A stretch of 64,000 nt of DNA from Pontivivens nitratireducens (GTDB taxonomy: Bacteria; Pseudomonadota; Alphaproteobacteria; Rhodobacterales; Rhodobacteraceae). The stretch's first letter is position 1. Every line of letters begins with the position of its first letter. Positions 1-7,224 of this stretch are shown here, in pieces. Location: NCBI RefSeq assembly GCF_014235845.1, contig NZ_JACJUQ010000003.1, positions 62,001 through 126,000 on the forward strand, written 5' to 3'. The position numbers and the translations under genes are program-made. The notes beneath the pieces were generated by a model. The model was not told where the DNA came from. It saw nothing but the letters and a program-made list of their open reading frames with translations, and did not search any database.

Positions 1-197
1 CCGGCATTTCGCGCGGTGGCGACGTTCGCTTCGTCGTGGCGCAGCCAGTGCACGGACAGGTCGCGTGGGGCCGGGGCGTCGGACACCACGATGATTTCGG
101 GCTTGATGTGACGCTGCCGTTTGAGCGCCTGCAAGGTCAGGCTCAACGACCAGGCACGGCCCCGGTTTGCGACGATGACGCTGACCGAGGGGGTCAT
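1..197 (-). CDS. Glycosyltransferase family 2, N-terminal part (cut by window edge)
   Basis: The minus-strand frame opens MTPSVSVIVANRGRAWSL and continues through LTLQALKRQ, EIIVVSD and a DEANVATARNAG segment. This is the usual start of a GT-A fold family 2 glycosyltransferase: beta-strand, first nucleotide-binding loop, and the conserved ARNAG helix. Only about 65 residues are inside the window, so the DxD motif and the acceptor part cannot be judged. It lies just downstream of kdsB on the same strand with almost no gap, so it is probably co-transcribed and works in surface polysaccharide assembly. Sugar specificity is unknown. Confidence 0.75.
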   Translation of the reverse strand, partial: MTPSVSVIVANRGRAWSLSLTLQALKRQRHIKPEIIVVSDAPAPRDLSVHWLRHDEANVATARNA

Positions 198-201
198 GCG
201 C

Positions 202-1002
202 TCAGTCCAGATCGTGATCGCGCAGGATCGCCTCGATCCGTTCGACATCCACGGGGTTGTTCAGCTCCCAGAACGCGCGGCCACGGGCATCGACCTCGAC
301 ACAGTGCACGGGAATGCCGTTTTCCATGAAGCGCAGTTGCTCCAACCCCTCCCATGCTTCCAGCCGCCCCTCGGGCCAGCCGGAATAGGCCGCCAGCGCT
401 GTGGGACGGTAGGCATATACGCCGACATGATGGAAAACCGGGTTGTCCTCCCCCTCCGCGAAATCACGCCCGGTATATGGAATGACCTCTTTCGAGAAGT
501 ACATCGCCCGGCCCGCCCGGTCGAACACGGCTGTGGTGCCGCCGACACGATCATTGCGGCGATCCTCACGAAACCCGCGCAGGGCCATGGCATCGGTGCG
601 CAGCACGGGGGTGGCCACCTGCATTTCGGGATCGGCTTGCATGGCGCGGATCAGATCCTCGACGAACCAAGCGGGTGTCAGCGGCGCGTCGCCTTGCAGG
701 TTCACCACGATATCAGGGGGCGTAACCATGGCGGCGACCGCCTCGGCGCAGCGCTCCGTCCCGTTTCGCGCGGTGGTGGAGGTCATCACGACCTCCGCCC
801 CGAATGCGCGTGCATGATCCGCGATCCGCGCGTCATCCGTGGCAACGGCGACACTGTCCGCCCCCGCCACCGACAGCGCCGCGTCCCAGCTGCGCCGAAT
901 CAGTGATTTCGCCTGCCCGGACGCGCCTACCAGCTCGACCAGCGGCTTGCCCGGATAACGGGTGGAGGCATAGCGCGCGGGGATCAGGATCAGGACGGAC
1001 AT
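202..1002 (-). CDS. kdsB: 3-deoxy-manno-octulosonate cytidylyltransferase
   Basis: This 266-residue protein is predicted to activate KDO as CMP-KDO for lipopolysaccharide or capsule synthesis in the cytoplasm. Family landmarks are the N-terminal PARYASTRYPGKP loop (residues 8-20), NGTERCAEAV, and AMYFSKEVIPY. The nucleotide/metal motif normally reading QGDEP is QGDAP here (about residues 103-107), so the acidic residue is an alanine. The start is fixed by a TAATG overlap with the upstream cysQ stop, and the longer open frame upstream of it is the cysQ shadow. The neighbours (glycosyltransferase, KpsM-like permease) suggest a KpsU-like role in capsule export. A related CMP-sugar synthase of another specificity is possible. 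Confidence 0.82.
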   Translation of the reverse strand: MSVLILIPARYASTRYPGKPLVELVGASGQAKSLIRRSWDAALSVAGADSVAVATDDARIADHARAFGAEVVMTSTTARNGTERCAEAVAAMVTPPDIVVNLQGDAPLTPAWFVEDLIRAMQADPEMQVATPVLRTDAMALRGFREDRRNDRVGGTTAVFDRAGRAMYFSKEVIPYTGRDFAEGEDNPVFHHVGVYAYRPTALAAYSGWPEGRLEAWEGLEQLRFMENGIPVHCVEVDARGRAFWELNNPVDVERIEAILRDHDLD

Positions 1003-1790
1003 TACGCCTCCAGCTTCAGTTCGGCAGGGGCCGCGATGAAGAAGGGGTTTTCGAACCCGGACTTGCCATAGGCCAATGGCGCATGATCGTCGAAGCGGAC
1101 CACCGTGCCACCGGCCCCGCGCAGCACCGCGTCGCCCGCTGCAGTGTCCCATTCCATCGTGCGGCCCAGCCGGGGGTAGAGGTCCGCCTCACCCGCCGCC
1201 ACGAGGCAGAATTTCAGCGAGGATCCCGCCGCGACCAGCTCATCCACATCGTATTTTGCGATGTAATCATCCGTTGCCGCATCGCGATGCGACTTGGACG
1301 CCACGATCCGCAGCGCGCCCGAGGGGGGGGCGACGTTCATCGGCGACACCGGACCCGGCTCCGCGCCGAACGCGCCGGTTTCCTCGACCGCCTGTCCGGT
1401 CGCATCGGTATAGAACAGCCGCCCGACCGCCGGGGCGTAAACGACGCCCCGCGTCGGCACGCCGTTTTCAACCAGTGCGATGTTGACCGTGAATTCACCC
1501 CGCCGCTGCACGAATTCCTTCGTTCCGTCCAGCGGATCGACGATGATAAAGGTCGAAACGTTCTGCCCATGCGTGGCGGATTGTTCTTCGGTCACGAGGG
1601 CGATGTCTGGGAATGTCGCGCGCAACCCGGCGGAGATCAGGGCATCCGCGGCCTCATCCGCCGCCGTTACCGGGCTTTCGTCGGACTTGGACCGGACGTC
1701 GAAATCGTCAGTGCCGTAGATGTCCATGATCGCCGTGCCTGCTTCGATGGCAAGCCGACGAAAGGTTGCGGTAACGTTTTCGTAGTCCAT
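1002..1790 (-). CDS. cysQ: 3'(2'),5'-bisphosphate nucleotidase CysQ
   Basis: This is an inositol-monophosphatase-fold enzyme predicted to hydrolyse 3'-phosphoadenosine 5'-phosphate left by sulfation and sulfate assimilation. The metal-binding motifs are complete: VTEEQ (Glu about 68), DPLDGTKEF (85-93) and the C-terminal WDTAAGD (214-220). The length of 262 aa is normal for the family. An ATG three codons earlier (1799) sits directly against the GAGG ribosome site with no spacer, whereas the chosen ATG has GAGG at 9 nt, so it is preferred. The stop overlaps the kdsB start, implying translational coupling. A polysaccharide-cluster location for CysQ suggests a sulfated product or simple hitch-hiking. 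Confidence 0.9.
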   Translation of the reverse strand: MDYENVTATFRRLAIEAGTAIMDIYGTDDFDVRSKSDESPVTAADEAADALISAGLRATFPDIALVTEEQSATHGQNVSTFIIVDPLDGTKEFVQRRGEFTVNIALVENGVPTRGVVYAPAVGRLFYTDATGQAVEETGAFGAEPGPVSPMNVAPPSGALRIVASKSHRDAATDDYIAKYDVDELVAAGSSLKFCLVAAGEADLYPRLGRTMEWDTAAGDAVLRGAGGTVVRFDDHAPLAYGKSGFENPFFIAAPAELKLEA

Positions 1791-1875
1791 GTCATTCATC
1801 CTCGTGCGTTGCGGGACATTCGACCCGCTTGTGGTGTATGAGATACCTACCGTCTTCTGACAAGGACCGGACACG

Positions 1876-2694
1876 ATGCCTCGTTTCGAGAAATACCACC
1901 GCGCCACGACGTTCTGGGAATCCAGTCTCAGTCTGATCGAGCTGATCTACATCTCCATCGTCCGGTCCTTTCGCACCGCGACGGGCGGATCGTTTCTGGG
2001 ATTTGCCGGGCTGTTGGTGCAACCGCTGATCCTGTTCGTGATGTTCTACCTCATGTTCGAGGTTTTCGGCCGCAGTCCGGTGATCCGCGGTGATTTCCTG
2101 TTGTTCATGATGACGGGCATTTTCCTGTACCGCGCCCATATTCAGGCGGTAACGACGCTCAAGGGTGCCAGCCATGCTATGTCGGGCATGATGTTCTACG
2201 CCAAGACATCGACATTGTTGAGCATTCTGGCATCGGCGATCAACCAGCTCTACATCGTCGTGCTGTCGATCATCGTGATCATGGGGACCTCCTACCTGGT
2301 CCGGGGCGAGCTTGAGGTCTACAATCCGTCGGGCATGTTGCTGCCGTTTTTTCTGGCATGGGCCAGCGGTTTGGCGGTCGGATTGATGTTCATGGCGTTT
2401 TCGCCCCTGGCACCGAAGTTCATTCCGATGCTCTATCAACTCTACAGGCGCGTCCAGATGATCACGAGCGGCAAGATGTTCGTGGCCAATATGATCCCCG
2501 CCAGCATTCTGCCGTTCTTCACCTGGAACCCGTTGTTCCATGCGATCGACCAGGCGCGGGGGCAGGCCTTCATCAATTATGTCCCGAAGAAAACCAGCAT
2601 GGAATACCCGCTTTACTTCACGCTGGCGGCGCTTGCGCTCGGCTTCGTTGTCGAGTTTGCGCTGCGCGCGCGCCAAAACTACGGAATGGAATGA
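1876..2694 (+). CDS. Polysaccharide ABC-2 transporter permease, KpsM-like
   Basis: A 272-residue inner-membrane protein with about six hydrophobic segments and the ABC-2 export architecture: a cytoplasmic amphipathic start, then helices around LVQPLILFVMFYLMF, FLLFMMTGIFLY, LYIVVLSIIVIMG, FFLAWASGLAVGLMF and the C-terminal LALGFVVEF. The stretch ASILPFFTWNPLFHAIDQAR matches the conserved region before the last helix in KpsM/Wzm-type capsule exporters. It is divergent from cysQ-kdsB across an 85-bp gap. The ATPase partner is not in the window. The presence of kdsB nearby supports capsule or KDO-linked glycan export. It converges on the LysR gene with 1 bp between stops. Confidence 0.8.
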   Translation: MPRFEKYHRATTFWESSLSLIELIYISIVRSFRTATGGSFLGFAGLLVQPLILFVMFYLMFEVFGRSPVIRGDFLLFMMTGIFLYRAHIQAVTTLKGASHAMSGMMFYAKTSTLLSILASAINQLYIVVLSIIVIMGTSYLVRGELEVYNPSGMLLPFFLAWASGLAVGLMFMAFSPLAPKFIPMLYQLYRRVQMITSGKMFVANMIPASILPFFTWNPLFHAIDQARGQAFINYVPKKTSMEYPLYFTLAALALGFVVEFALRARQNYGME

Positions 2695-2695
2695 C

Positions 2696-3601
2696 CTACC
2701 AGATCACGTCGCCTTGTTTCTTGAAATGCGAGGCCATGAACTCGACGAAGGCCCGCAGTTTCGGTTGCGGGAACCGGCCCGGCGGATAAACCGCGTAGAT
2801 TCCCAACTGCGGTTTGCGCACGTTCGGCAATATTTCCACCGTGCGGCCCTGCGCGATGGAATCGCGAATGATGAATGTCGGCACGGAAGATATGCCCAGC
2901 CCCGCCTCCACCGCGCGCAGCAGTGATTCGCCATTGTTGACCGTCAGCTTTCCGCCGGCACGCACCTGTTTTTCCACGCCGGTTTCGCTGACCAATCGCC
3001 AGAAATTGCCGGTGGACAGGTTCGAGTAATGCAGCAGATCGTGCGCCGCCAGTTCGTCGATGGTTTGCGGTGTTCCGCGCCGGGCCAGGTATTCGGGGGA
3101 TGCGACCAGCAGGCCGGTCGCCGCACCCAGCTTGCGCGCCCGCAGACTGGAATCCGGCATGTTCCCGATGCGGATTGCCAGGTCGAAACCTTCGGCCACC
3201 AATTCCACGAAACGGTCGTCCATCGTCATGTGGATCGAGACGTCCGGGTATTGCAGCAGGAAGGCCGCCACCGCCTCGGACACGTGGGTTGTACCGAATC
3301 CCACAGGCACGGACAGGCGCAATTCGCCGCGCGGTTCGGATTGCATGGCCGATACCATGGCGTCCGCGTCGCCAGCCTCGGACAGGACCCGCCCTGCCTT
3401 GTCGTAATACGCCAGCCCGATTTCCGTCGGGCTGACGCGGCGTGTCGTGCGGTTGAGCAATCGCGCGCCCAGCCGGGCCTCCAGGCTGGACACGTGTTTC
3501 GAGATCGCGCTTTTGGAAATATTCAGCTTGCGCGCGGCATCGGTGAAGCCACCTTGATCCACCACAGCGATGAACGCTTCCATTTCCGCCAGACGATCCA
3601 T
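2696..3601 (-). CDS. LysR-family transcriptional regulator
   Basis: Residues 1-60 form a LysR winged helix-turn-helix (MDRLAEMEAFIAVVDQGGF, TDAARKLNISKSAISKHVSSLE, LLNRTTRR), followed by a type 2 periplasmic-binding-like effector domain (GELRLSVP, FDLAIRIG, AGLGISSVPTF). At 301 aa the length is standard. The subgroup with HVSSLEARLGARLLNRTTRRVSPT resembles the DsdC/GcvA/PecT-like single-domain repressors that often control a neighbouring oxidoreductase. However, no divergent target gene is adjacent here; the next gene upstream is on the same strand. The effector is unknown. Confidence 0.88.
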   Translation of the reverse strand: MDRLAEMEAFIAVVDQGGFTDAARKLNISKSAISKHVSSLEARLGARLLNRTTRRVSPTEIGLAYYDKAGRVLSEAGDADAMVSAMQSEPRGELRLSVPVGFGTTHVSEAVAAFLLQYPDVSIHMTMDDRFVELVAEGFDLAIRIGNMPDSSLRARKLGAATGLLVASPEYLARRGTPQTIDELAAHDLLHYSNLSTGNFWRLVSETGVEKQVRAGGKLTVNNGESLLRAVEAGLGISSVPTFIIRDSIAQGRTVEILPNVRKPQLGIYAVYPPGRFPQPKLRAFVEFMASHFKKQGDVIW

Positions 3602-3667
3602 GCGATGCTCCGTTCATGTACCTGCATCACAAAGGGATCCCCGTGCGAATTGTCAACGCAGCGATGA

Positions 3668-4255
3668 TCACGCCGTGCGGCTGGGACATGCGTTCAGTTG
3701 CAGGGCATAGGCGCCGGACATCATCTGAACCTGCGACGCGGCGTTCAGCAGGAACTCCTTTTGCCAGTACGTCCCCTGCGCAAATCCGCGATGCCCCTCG
3801 TGATAGGCGAGGTAATGCGCGAAACTGTCGGTGAAGTCCAAACCGTTCTGGCGGCCCGTCTGGGTCATGTACCAACCGACGAAATCCGCCGCGTCGGCAA
3901 AGTTGTCGCGCCGGGCGTTCCGGTTGCCTGACGACTCCTTGTACCAATCCCACGTCGCATCGATCGCCTGCGCGTAGCCATAGGCCGATGTCGTGCCCGG
4001 ACTGGCATGTTGCTGGAACCGGCTTTCCCGCCACATGATCCCCATCATCACCGGCACCGGCGTGCCATAGCGCAGCGAGGCCGTCTCCACGTCCGAGCGC
4101 CAGTGCGGACGCTCCGCGAAAATCGCGCAGATATTGAGTGTATTGGTGGGCGCATCGCCGCGCTGGGCGACGGAACCTTCATTACGCCCGCCACAGGCAG
4201 CCAGAAGGGATAATATCGCGATACCCGCCATGCGGGCGAAGGGGCTGAACCTCAT
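3668..4255 (-). CDS. Lytic transglycosylase (SLT domain) lipoprotein
   Basis: The 195-residue precursor begins with a lipoprotein signal peptide (AILSLLAACGG; lipidated Cys about residue 21). It then carries an SLT/lysozyme-like fold with the catalytic glutamate in IMWRESRF (about Glu77), the AYGYAQ segment and a closing AHYLAYHEG motif. It should cleave the glycan strands of peptidoglycan in the periplasm. The chosen ATG has AGG at 8 nt; a GTG three codons upstream is possible but lies inside that ribosome site. It is divergent from hspQ. The MltE/EmtA-like short form without extra domains is typical of this lineage. Confidence 0.85.
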   Translation of the reverse strand: MRFSPFARMAGIAILSLLAACGGRNEGSVAQRGDAPTNTLNICAIFAERPHWRSDVETASLRYGTPVPVMMGIMWRESRFQQHASPGTTSAYGYAQAIDATWDWYKESSGNRNARRDNFADAADFVGWYMTQTGRQNGLDFTDSFAHYLAYHEGHRGFAQGTYWQKEFLLNAASQVQMMSGAYALQLNACPSRTA

Positions 4256-4388
4256 AATCGTCACCTGTAACTGTCACTGCTCGACGAACCCTTTGCGGGT
4301 CTCTGCCGGGATCATAGCACGACTTTTGCGAATGCGCTCGGCGATCTTTGTCACGTAACAGCGCGGGGCGGGCGGAACCGGCCCTGCG

Positions 4389-4416
4389 CTGGACACTCCG
4401 CGGCACAGTGCCTATC
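4389..4416 (+). promoter_or_regulatory. Possible RpoH (heat-shock) promoter of hspQ
   Basis: CTGG is followed after 18 bases by CCTATC, close to the alphaproteobacterial RpoH form CTTG-N17/18-CCTATNT with one mismatch in the -35. It would give a leader of about 20 nt before the hspQ start. HspQ is a heat-shock gene in enterobacteria, which makes this plausible. The match is imperfect and was found by eye. Confidence 0.35.
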
Positions 4417-4443
4417 ACTCGGCTGATCGGAAGGGGTGCGAGC

Positions 4444-4770
4444 ATGGAGATGAAAGTAGCGAAATTCGCGATAGGACAGGTGGTGCGCCACCGGGTTCAT
4501 CCGTTTCGCGGCGTGATCTTCGATGTGGACCCGGAATTCGCGAACTCCGACGAATGGTGGGAATCGATCCCCGAGGAACACCGTCCTCGCAAGGATCAGC
4601 CGTTCTATCACCTGTTCGCCGAGAATGAGACGAGCTACTACGTGGCCTACGTCTCCGAACAAAACCTGTTGCAGGATGAGACGGGTGAGCCTGTCGATCA
4701 TCCCGATGTCGGCGGCATGTTCCACACCCTAGAAAACGGTCGTTACCACATGTGGGGCGGCACGCATTAG
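4444..4770 (+). CDS. hspQ: Heat shock protein HspQ
   Basis: A 108-residue protein matching HspQ over its whole length: AKFAIGQVVRHR, PFRGVIFDVDPEFANSDEWW, the IPEEHRPRKDQPFYHL segment, then YVAYVSEQNL. HspQ binds hemimethylated oriC and works as a specificity enhancer and substrate of Lon in enterobacteria; the alphaproteobacterial role is less studied. The start has a strong GAAGGGG ribosome site 7 nt upstream. A second in-frame ATG two codons later is possible. It stands alone, divergent from the lytic transglycosylase. Confidence 0.92.
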   Translation: MEMKVAKFAIGQVVRHRVHPFRGVIFDVDPEFANSDEWWESIPEEHRPRKDQPFYHLFAENETSYYVAYVSEQNLLQDETGEPVDHPDVGGMFHTLENGRYHMWGGTH

Positions 4771-4836
4771 GCGTTTACCGAACGTTAAGACATTTGTCGT
4801 TTTCTACCGGCGGGGGCCTCTGCTGGAGGATGATCT

Positions 4837-4971
4837 ATGCGCGAAATCTGGTCTGATCTGCGCCGTGCGGAGGGGTTGGTCGTATGGTCGGCCCTGATCC
4901 TGTTTTCCGTGGGGGTCTGGTTCGGGATCATATCTTTCGCGTTACGTCTCATCCTCGCCGATCCATCCTGA
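4837..4971 (+). CDS. Small single-pass membrane protein (44 aa), unknown function
   Basis: The short frame reads MREIWSDLRRAEGLVVWSAL and continues into a hydrophobic helix (LILFSVGVWFGIISFALRLIL) before ADPS and a stop. It has an excellent ribosome site, GGAGG 7 nt before the ATG. A charged amphipathic N-terminus followed by one membrane helix is the usual plan of a bacterial small membrane protein. Upstream at 4774-4788 lies TTTA-N7-TTAA, a CtrA-like site with one half degenerate. I do not recognise a family. It is convergent with the following GGT gene. Confidence 0.6.
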   Translation: MREIWSDLRRAEGLVVWSALILFSVGVWFGIISFALRLILADPS

Positions 4972-5002
4972 CCAATCCGTGCCCCCGGCCGGGGCCCTGG
5001 GG

Positions 5003-6571
5003 TCAATATCCCAGGGCGCAGCCGTCCTTGCGCGGGTCGCTGGCCCCCTCCAGAACGCCATCGGAATGGATGCGGATGGCCTGCGCGCCGCCGATCGCCG
5101 TTTCGGGGGACACGACATCATGCCCCTTGCCGCGCAATGCGTCCCAAACCTTGGGAGCGTAGCCGTTTTCCAGCTCCAACGGTCCCAGCGCGCCAAAGCT
5201 GCGGGGCGCATCTATCGCCGTCTGCGGGTCCATGCCGTAATCCACGATATTGGAGATCACACGCGCATGACCGTTGGGCTGATAGGCCCCGCCCATCACG
5301 CCGAAGGGCATTTCGACCCGTCCGGTCCTCTTCAGCATTGCGGGGATGATCGTGTGCATGGGCCGCTTGCCCGGCCCGACCTCGTTCGGATGCCCCTCGA
5401 CCAGCGAAAATCCGGCCCCCCGGTTCTGAAACCCTATGCCGTATTTGGAGGAGGCCAGACCGGACCCGAAACTGTGAAAGATGGAATAAATCAGGCTGAC
5501 CGCCATGCCGTCACCATCCACGACGGTGATGTAGATCGTATCCTTGTGCACCTGTTCGGACAGCGGGGCGGGGGCCGCCATAACGGAGTCCATGTCGATC
5601 AGGGCGGCCAGATCGCGCGCGGTTTGCTCGGACAGCATGTGGTCCAGCCGCGTCGTGTGCCCGGCATCGGCAATGAAGCGATTTCGCGCGTCATAGGCCA
5701 GCTTCGCGGCTTCGGCCTCCAGATGGGCGCGGTCCGCGCCGAACGGGTCCATCGCGGCGATATCGAACCCTTCGAGCATCTTGAGAAGCAGCAGCGCGGT
5801 TGCCCCGGACCCGTTCGGCGGCAGCTCCACCAGCTCCGCCCCGCGATAGGTGCCCGTCACCGGCTCCACCCAGTCGCAGGCGGTTCCGGCGAAATCCTCC
5901 AGCGTGTGGGTGCCTCCCATCGCCCGCAGCGAATCGACCATATCGGCAGCCACGTCCCCCTCGTAGAATCCGGCACGACCCTTCTGGGCGATCTGGCGCA
6001 GCACATGGGCCTGACCGGGGGCGCTGAACATCGTTCCGGGCTTCGGCGGCTTGCCGTCGATCAGGAAATGGCTGCGGGCGTCCCCGCTCAGATTGTCGGC
6101 CCTGGCCCAATCGTCAGCGACGCGCGGAGCGACGGGAACGCCGGCCTCGAAATAGGGAATCACAGGCTCCAGTATCGCGGCCATCCCCAGTTTGCCCATC
6201 GTCTCGGACAGGGTGCAGAACCCGTCCACCGCACCGGGAACGCTGACCGCATCGACCGAATAGACCGGCACGCTGTCATGCCCCGCGGCCCGCATCGCAG
6301 CGGCAGAAATTCCCGCCGGCGCACGACCCGAGGCGTTCAGACCCCGAATCTTCCCCTGATGTGAGACCAGCGCGAACATGTCGCCGCCCAGCCCGGTCAT
6401 CTGCGGTTCACACAGGCCCAGCAGAACGGCACCCGCGATTGCCGCATCGACGGCGTTTCCACCGCGTTTGAGCGTGTCGATCGCCATGCCAGCGGCCAGC
6501 GGGTGCGAGGTTGCGCACATGCCGTTGGTTGCGAATACGGGGGATCTGCCGGGTAGGTGAAAGTCGCGCAT
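5003..6571 (-). CDS. Gamma-glutamyltransferase family protein (no signal peptide)
   Basis: This 522-residue Ntn-hydrolase-family protein resembles gamma-glutamyltranspeptidase: early MCATSHPLAAGMAIDTLKRGG with GGNAVDAAIA and TGLGGDMF, then HKDTIYITVVD with the expected autoprocessing/nucleophile Thr at about 345, and the late PMHTIIPAM and FGVMGGAYQPNGH segments. It lacks a visible signal peptide, unlike the second GGT in this window, so a cytoplasmic role on gamma-glutamyl or cephalosporin-acylase-like amides is likely. The true start is well inside a longer open frame; homology begins at MRDFHLPGR. The substrate is unknown. Confidence 0.85.
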   Translation of the reverse strand: MRDFHLPGRSPVFATNGMCATSHPLAAGMAIDTLKRGGNAVDAAIAGAVLLGLCEPQMTGLGGDMFALVSHQGKIRGLNASGRAPAGISAAAMRAAGHDSVPVYSVDAVSVPGAVDGFCTLSETMGKLGMAAILEPVIPYFEAGVPVAPRVADDWARADNLSGDARSHFLIDGKPPKPGTMFSAPGQAHVLRQIAQKGRAGFYEGDVAADMVDSLRAMGGTHTLEDFAGTACDWVEPVTGTYRGAELVELPPNGSGATALLLLKMLEGFDIAAMDPFGADRAHLEAEAAKLAYDARNRFIADAGHTTRLDHMLSEQTARDLAALIDMDSVMAAPAPLSEQVHKDTIYITVVDGDGMAVSLIYSIFHSFGSGLASSKYGIGFQNRGAGFSLVEGHPNEVGPGKRPMHTIIPAMLKRTGRVEMPFGVMGGAYQPNGHARVISNIVDYGMDPQTAIDAPRSFGALGPLELENGYAPKVWDALRGKGHDVVSPETAIGGAQAIRIHSDGVLEGASDPRKDGCALGY

Positions 6572-6841
6572 GGGCTGCCTCGTTTGGATATTCCACAGGT
6601 CGGACCTGCATTCTTGCGTCATGCTTATCAAATGTCTGGGAATGTGCGACACACGGAAACGACCCGTATTCAGTTTGGGGGCATGAAATTGAGCCGTCCC
6701 GTGTATCACGGATTTAATAGAGGTAAAAAAAGTGGCCGGAACGTGGAGGAAATCGTACCCTTTCACGCCAAGATTGCGGCGCGATTGCCTTAATCGCCTT
6801 GGGGTGCTTGTCGTGCTGGCAAAAGGGAATAATCTTGAGCC

Positions 6842-7186
6842 ATGAACAGCGTCACCCCCATAAACGGCCCGCGCAACCCGGATGAGGTGGTCAGCTATCA
6901 CCGGACCGAACTGAACGTAATCCTGTCGCTGTACGGCCGAATGGTCGCGGCCGGGGAATGGCGCGACTATGGCATCTCTGCCTTGCGGGACGTGGCGGTC
7001 TTCTCCGTCTTTCGCCGCGCGGCCGAATATCCGCTTTACCGGATCGAGAAGCGGCCCAAGCTGGCGCGCGCGCAGGGCATGTATGCGGTGATCGCCATGG
7101 ACGGCCAGATCCTGAAGCGGGGTCATGACCTGAAAACCGTGCTGCGGGTGTTGGAGCGAAAGCTGATCCGCGCCGTGGACGACTAG
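6842..7186 (+). CDS. DUF2794 family protein
   Basis: A 114-residue soluble protein with the alphaproteobacterial DUF2794 pattern (VVSYHRTELNVILSLYGRMVA, then a PLYRIEKRPKLARAQGMYAV segment and LKRGHDLKTVLRVLERK). Function is not known; the family is nearly universal in Rhodobacterales and has a compact alpha/beta look without catalytic motifs. It sits alone between the divergent GGT gene and the convergent rnr. The 270-bp gap upstream holds no other gene that I can support. Confidence 0.82.
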   Translation: MNSVTPINGPRNPDEVVSYHRTELNVILSLYGRMVAAGEWRDYGISALRDVAVFSVFRRAAEYPLYRIEKRPKLARAQGMYAVIAMDGQILKRGHDLKTVLRVLERKLIRAVDD

Positions 7187-7224
7187 CCCCGAAGCATCAG
7201 GCCAAGCAGATCAAGCCCCGCAGT

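Noticed and set aside
6572-7126. N-terminal extension of the first GGT-like gene to a 707-residue frame
   Set aside because: The extension covers the DUF2794 gene in antisense and has no family similarity. The protein is complete from 6571.
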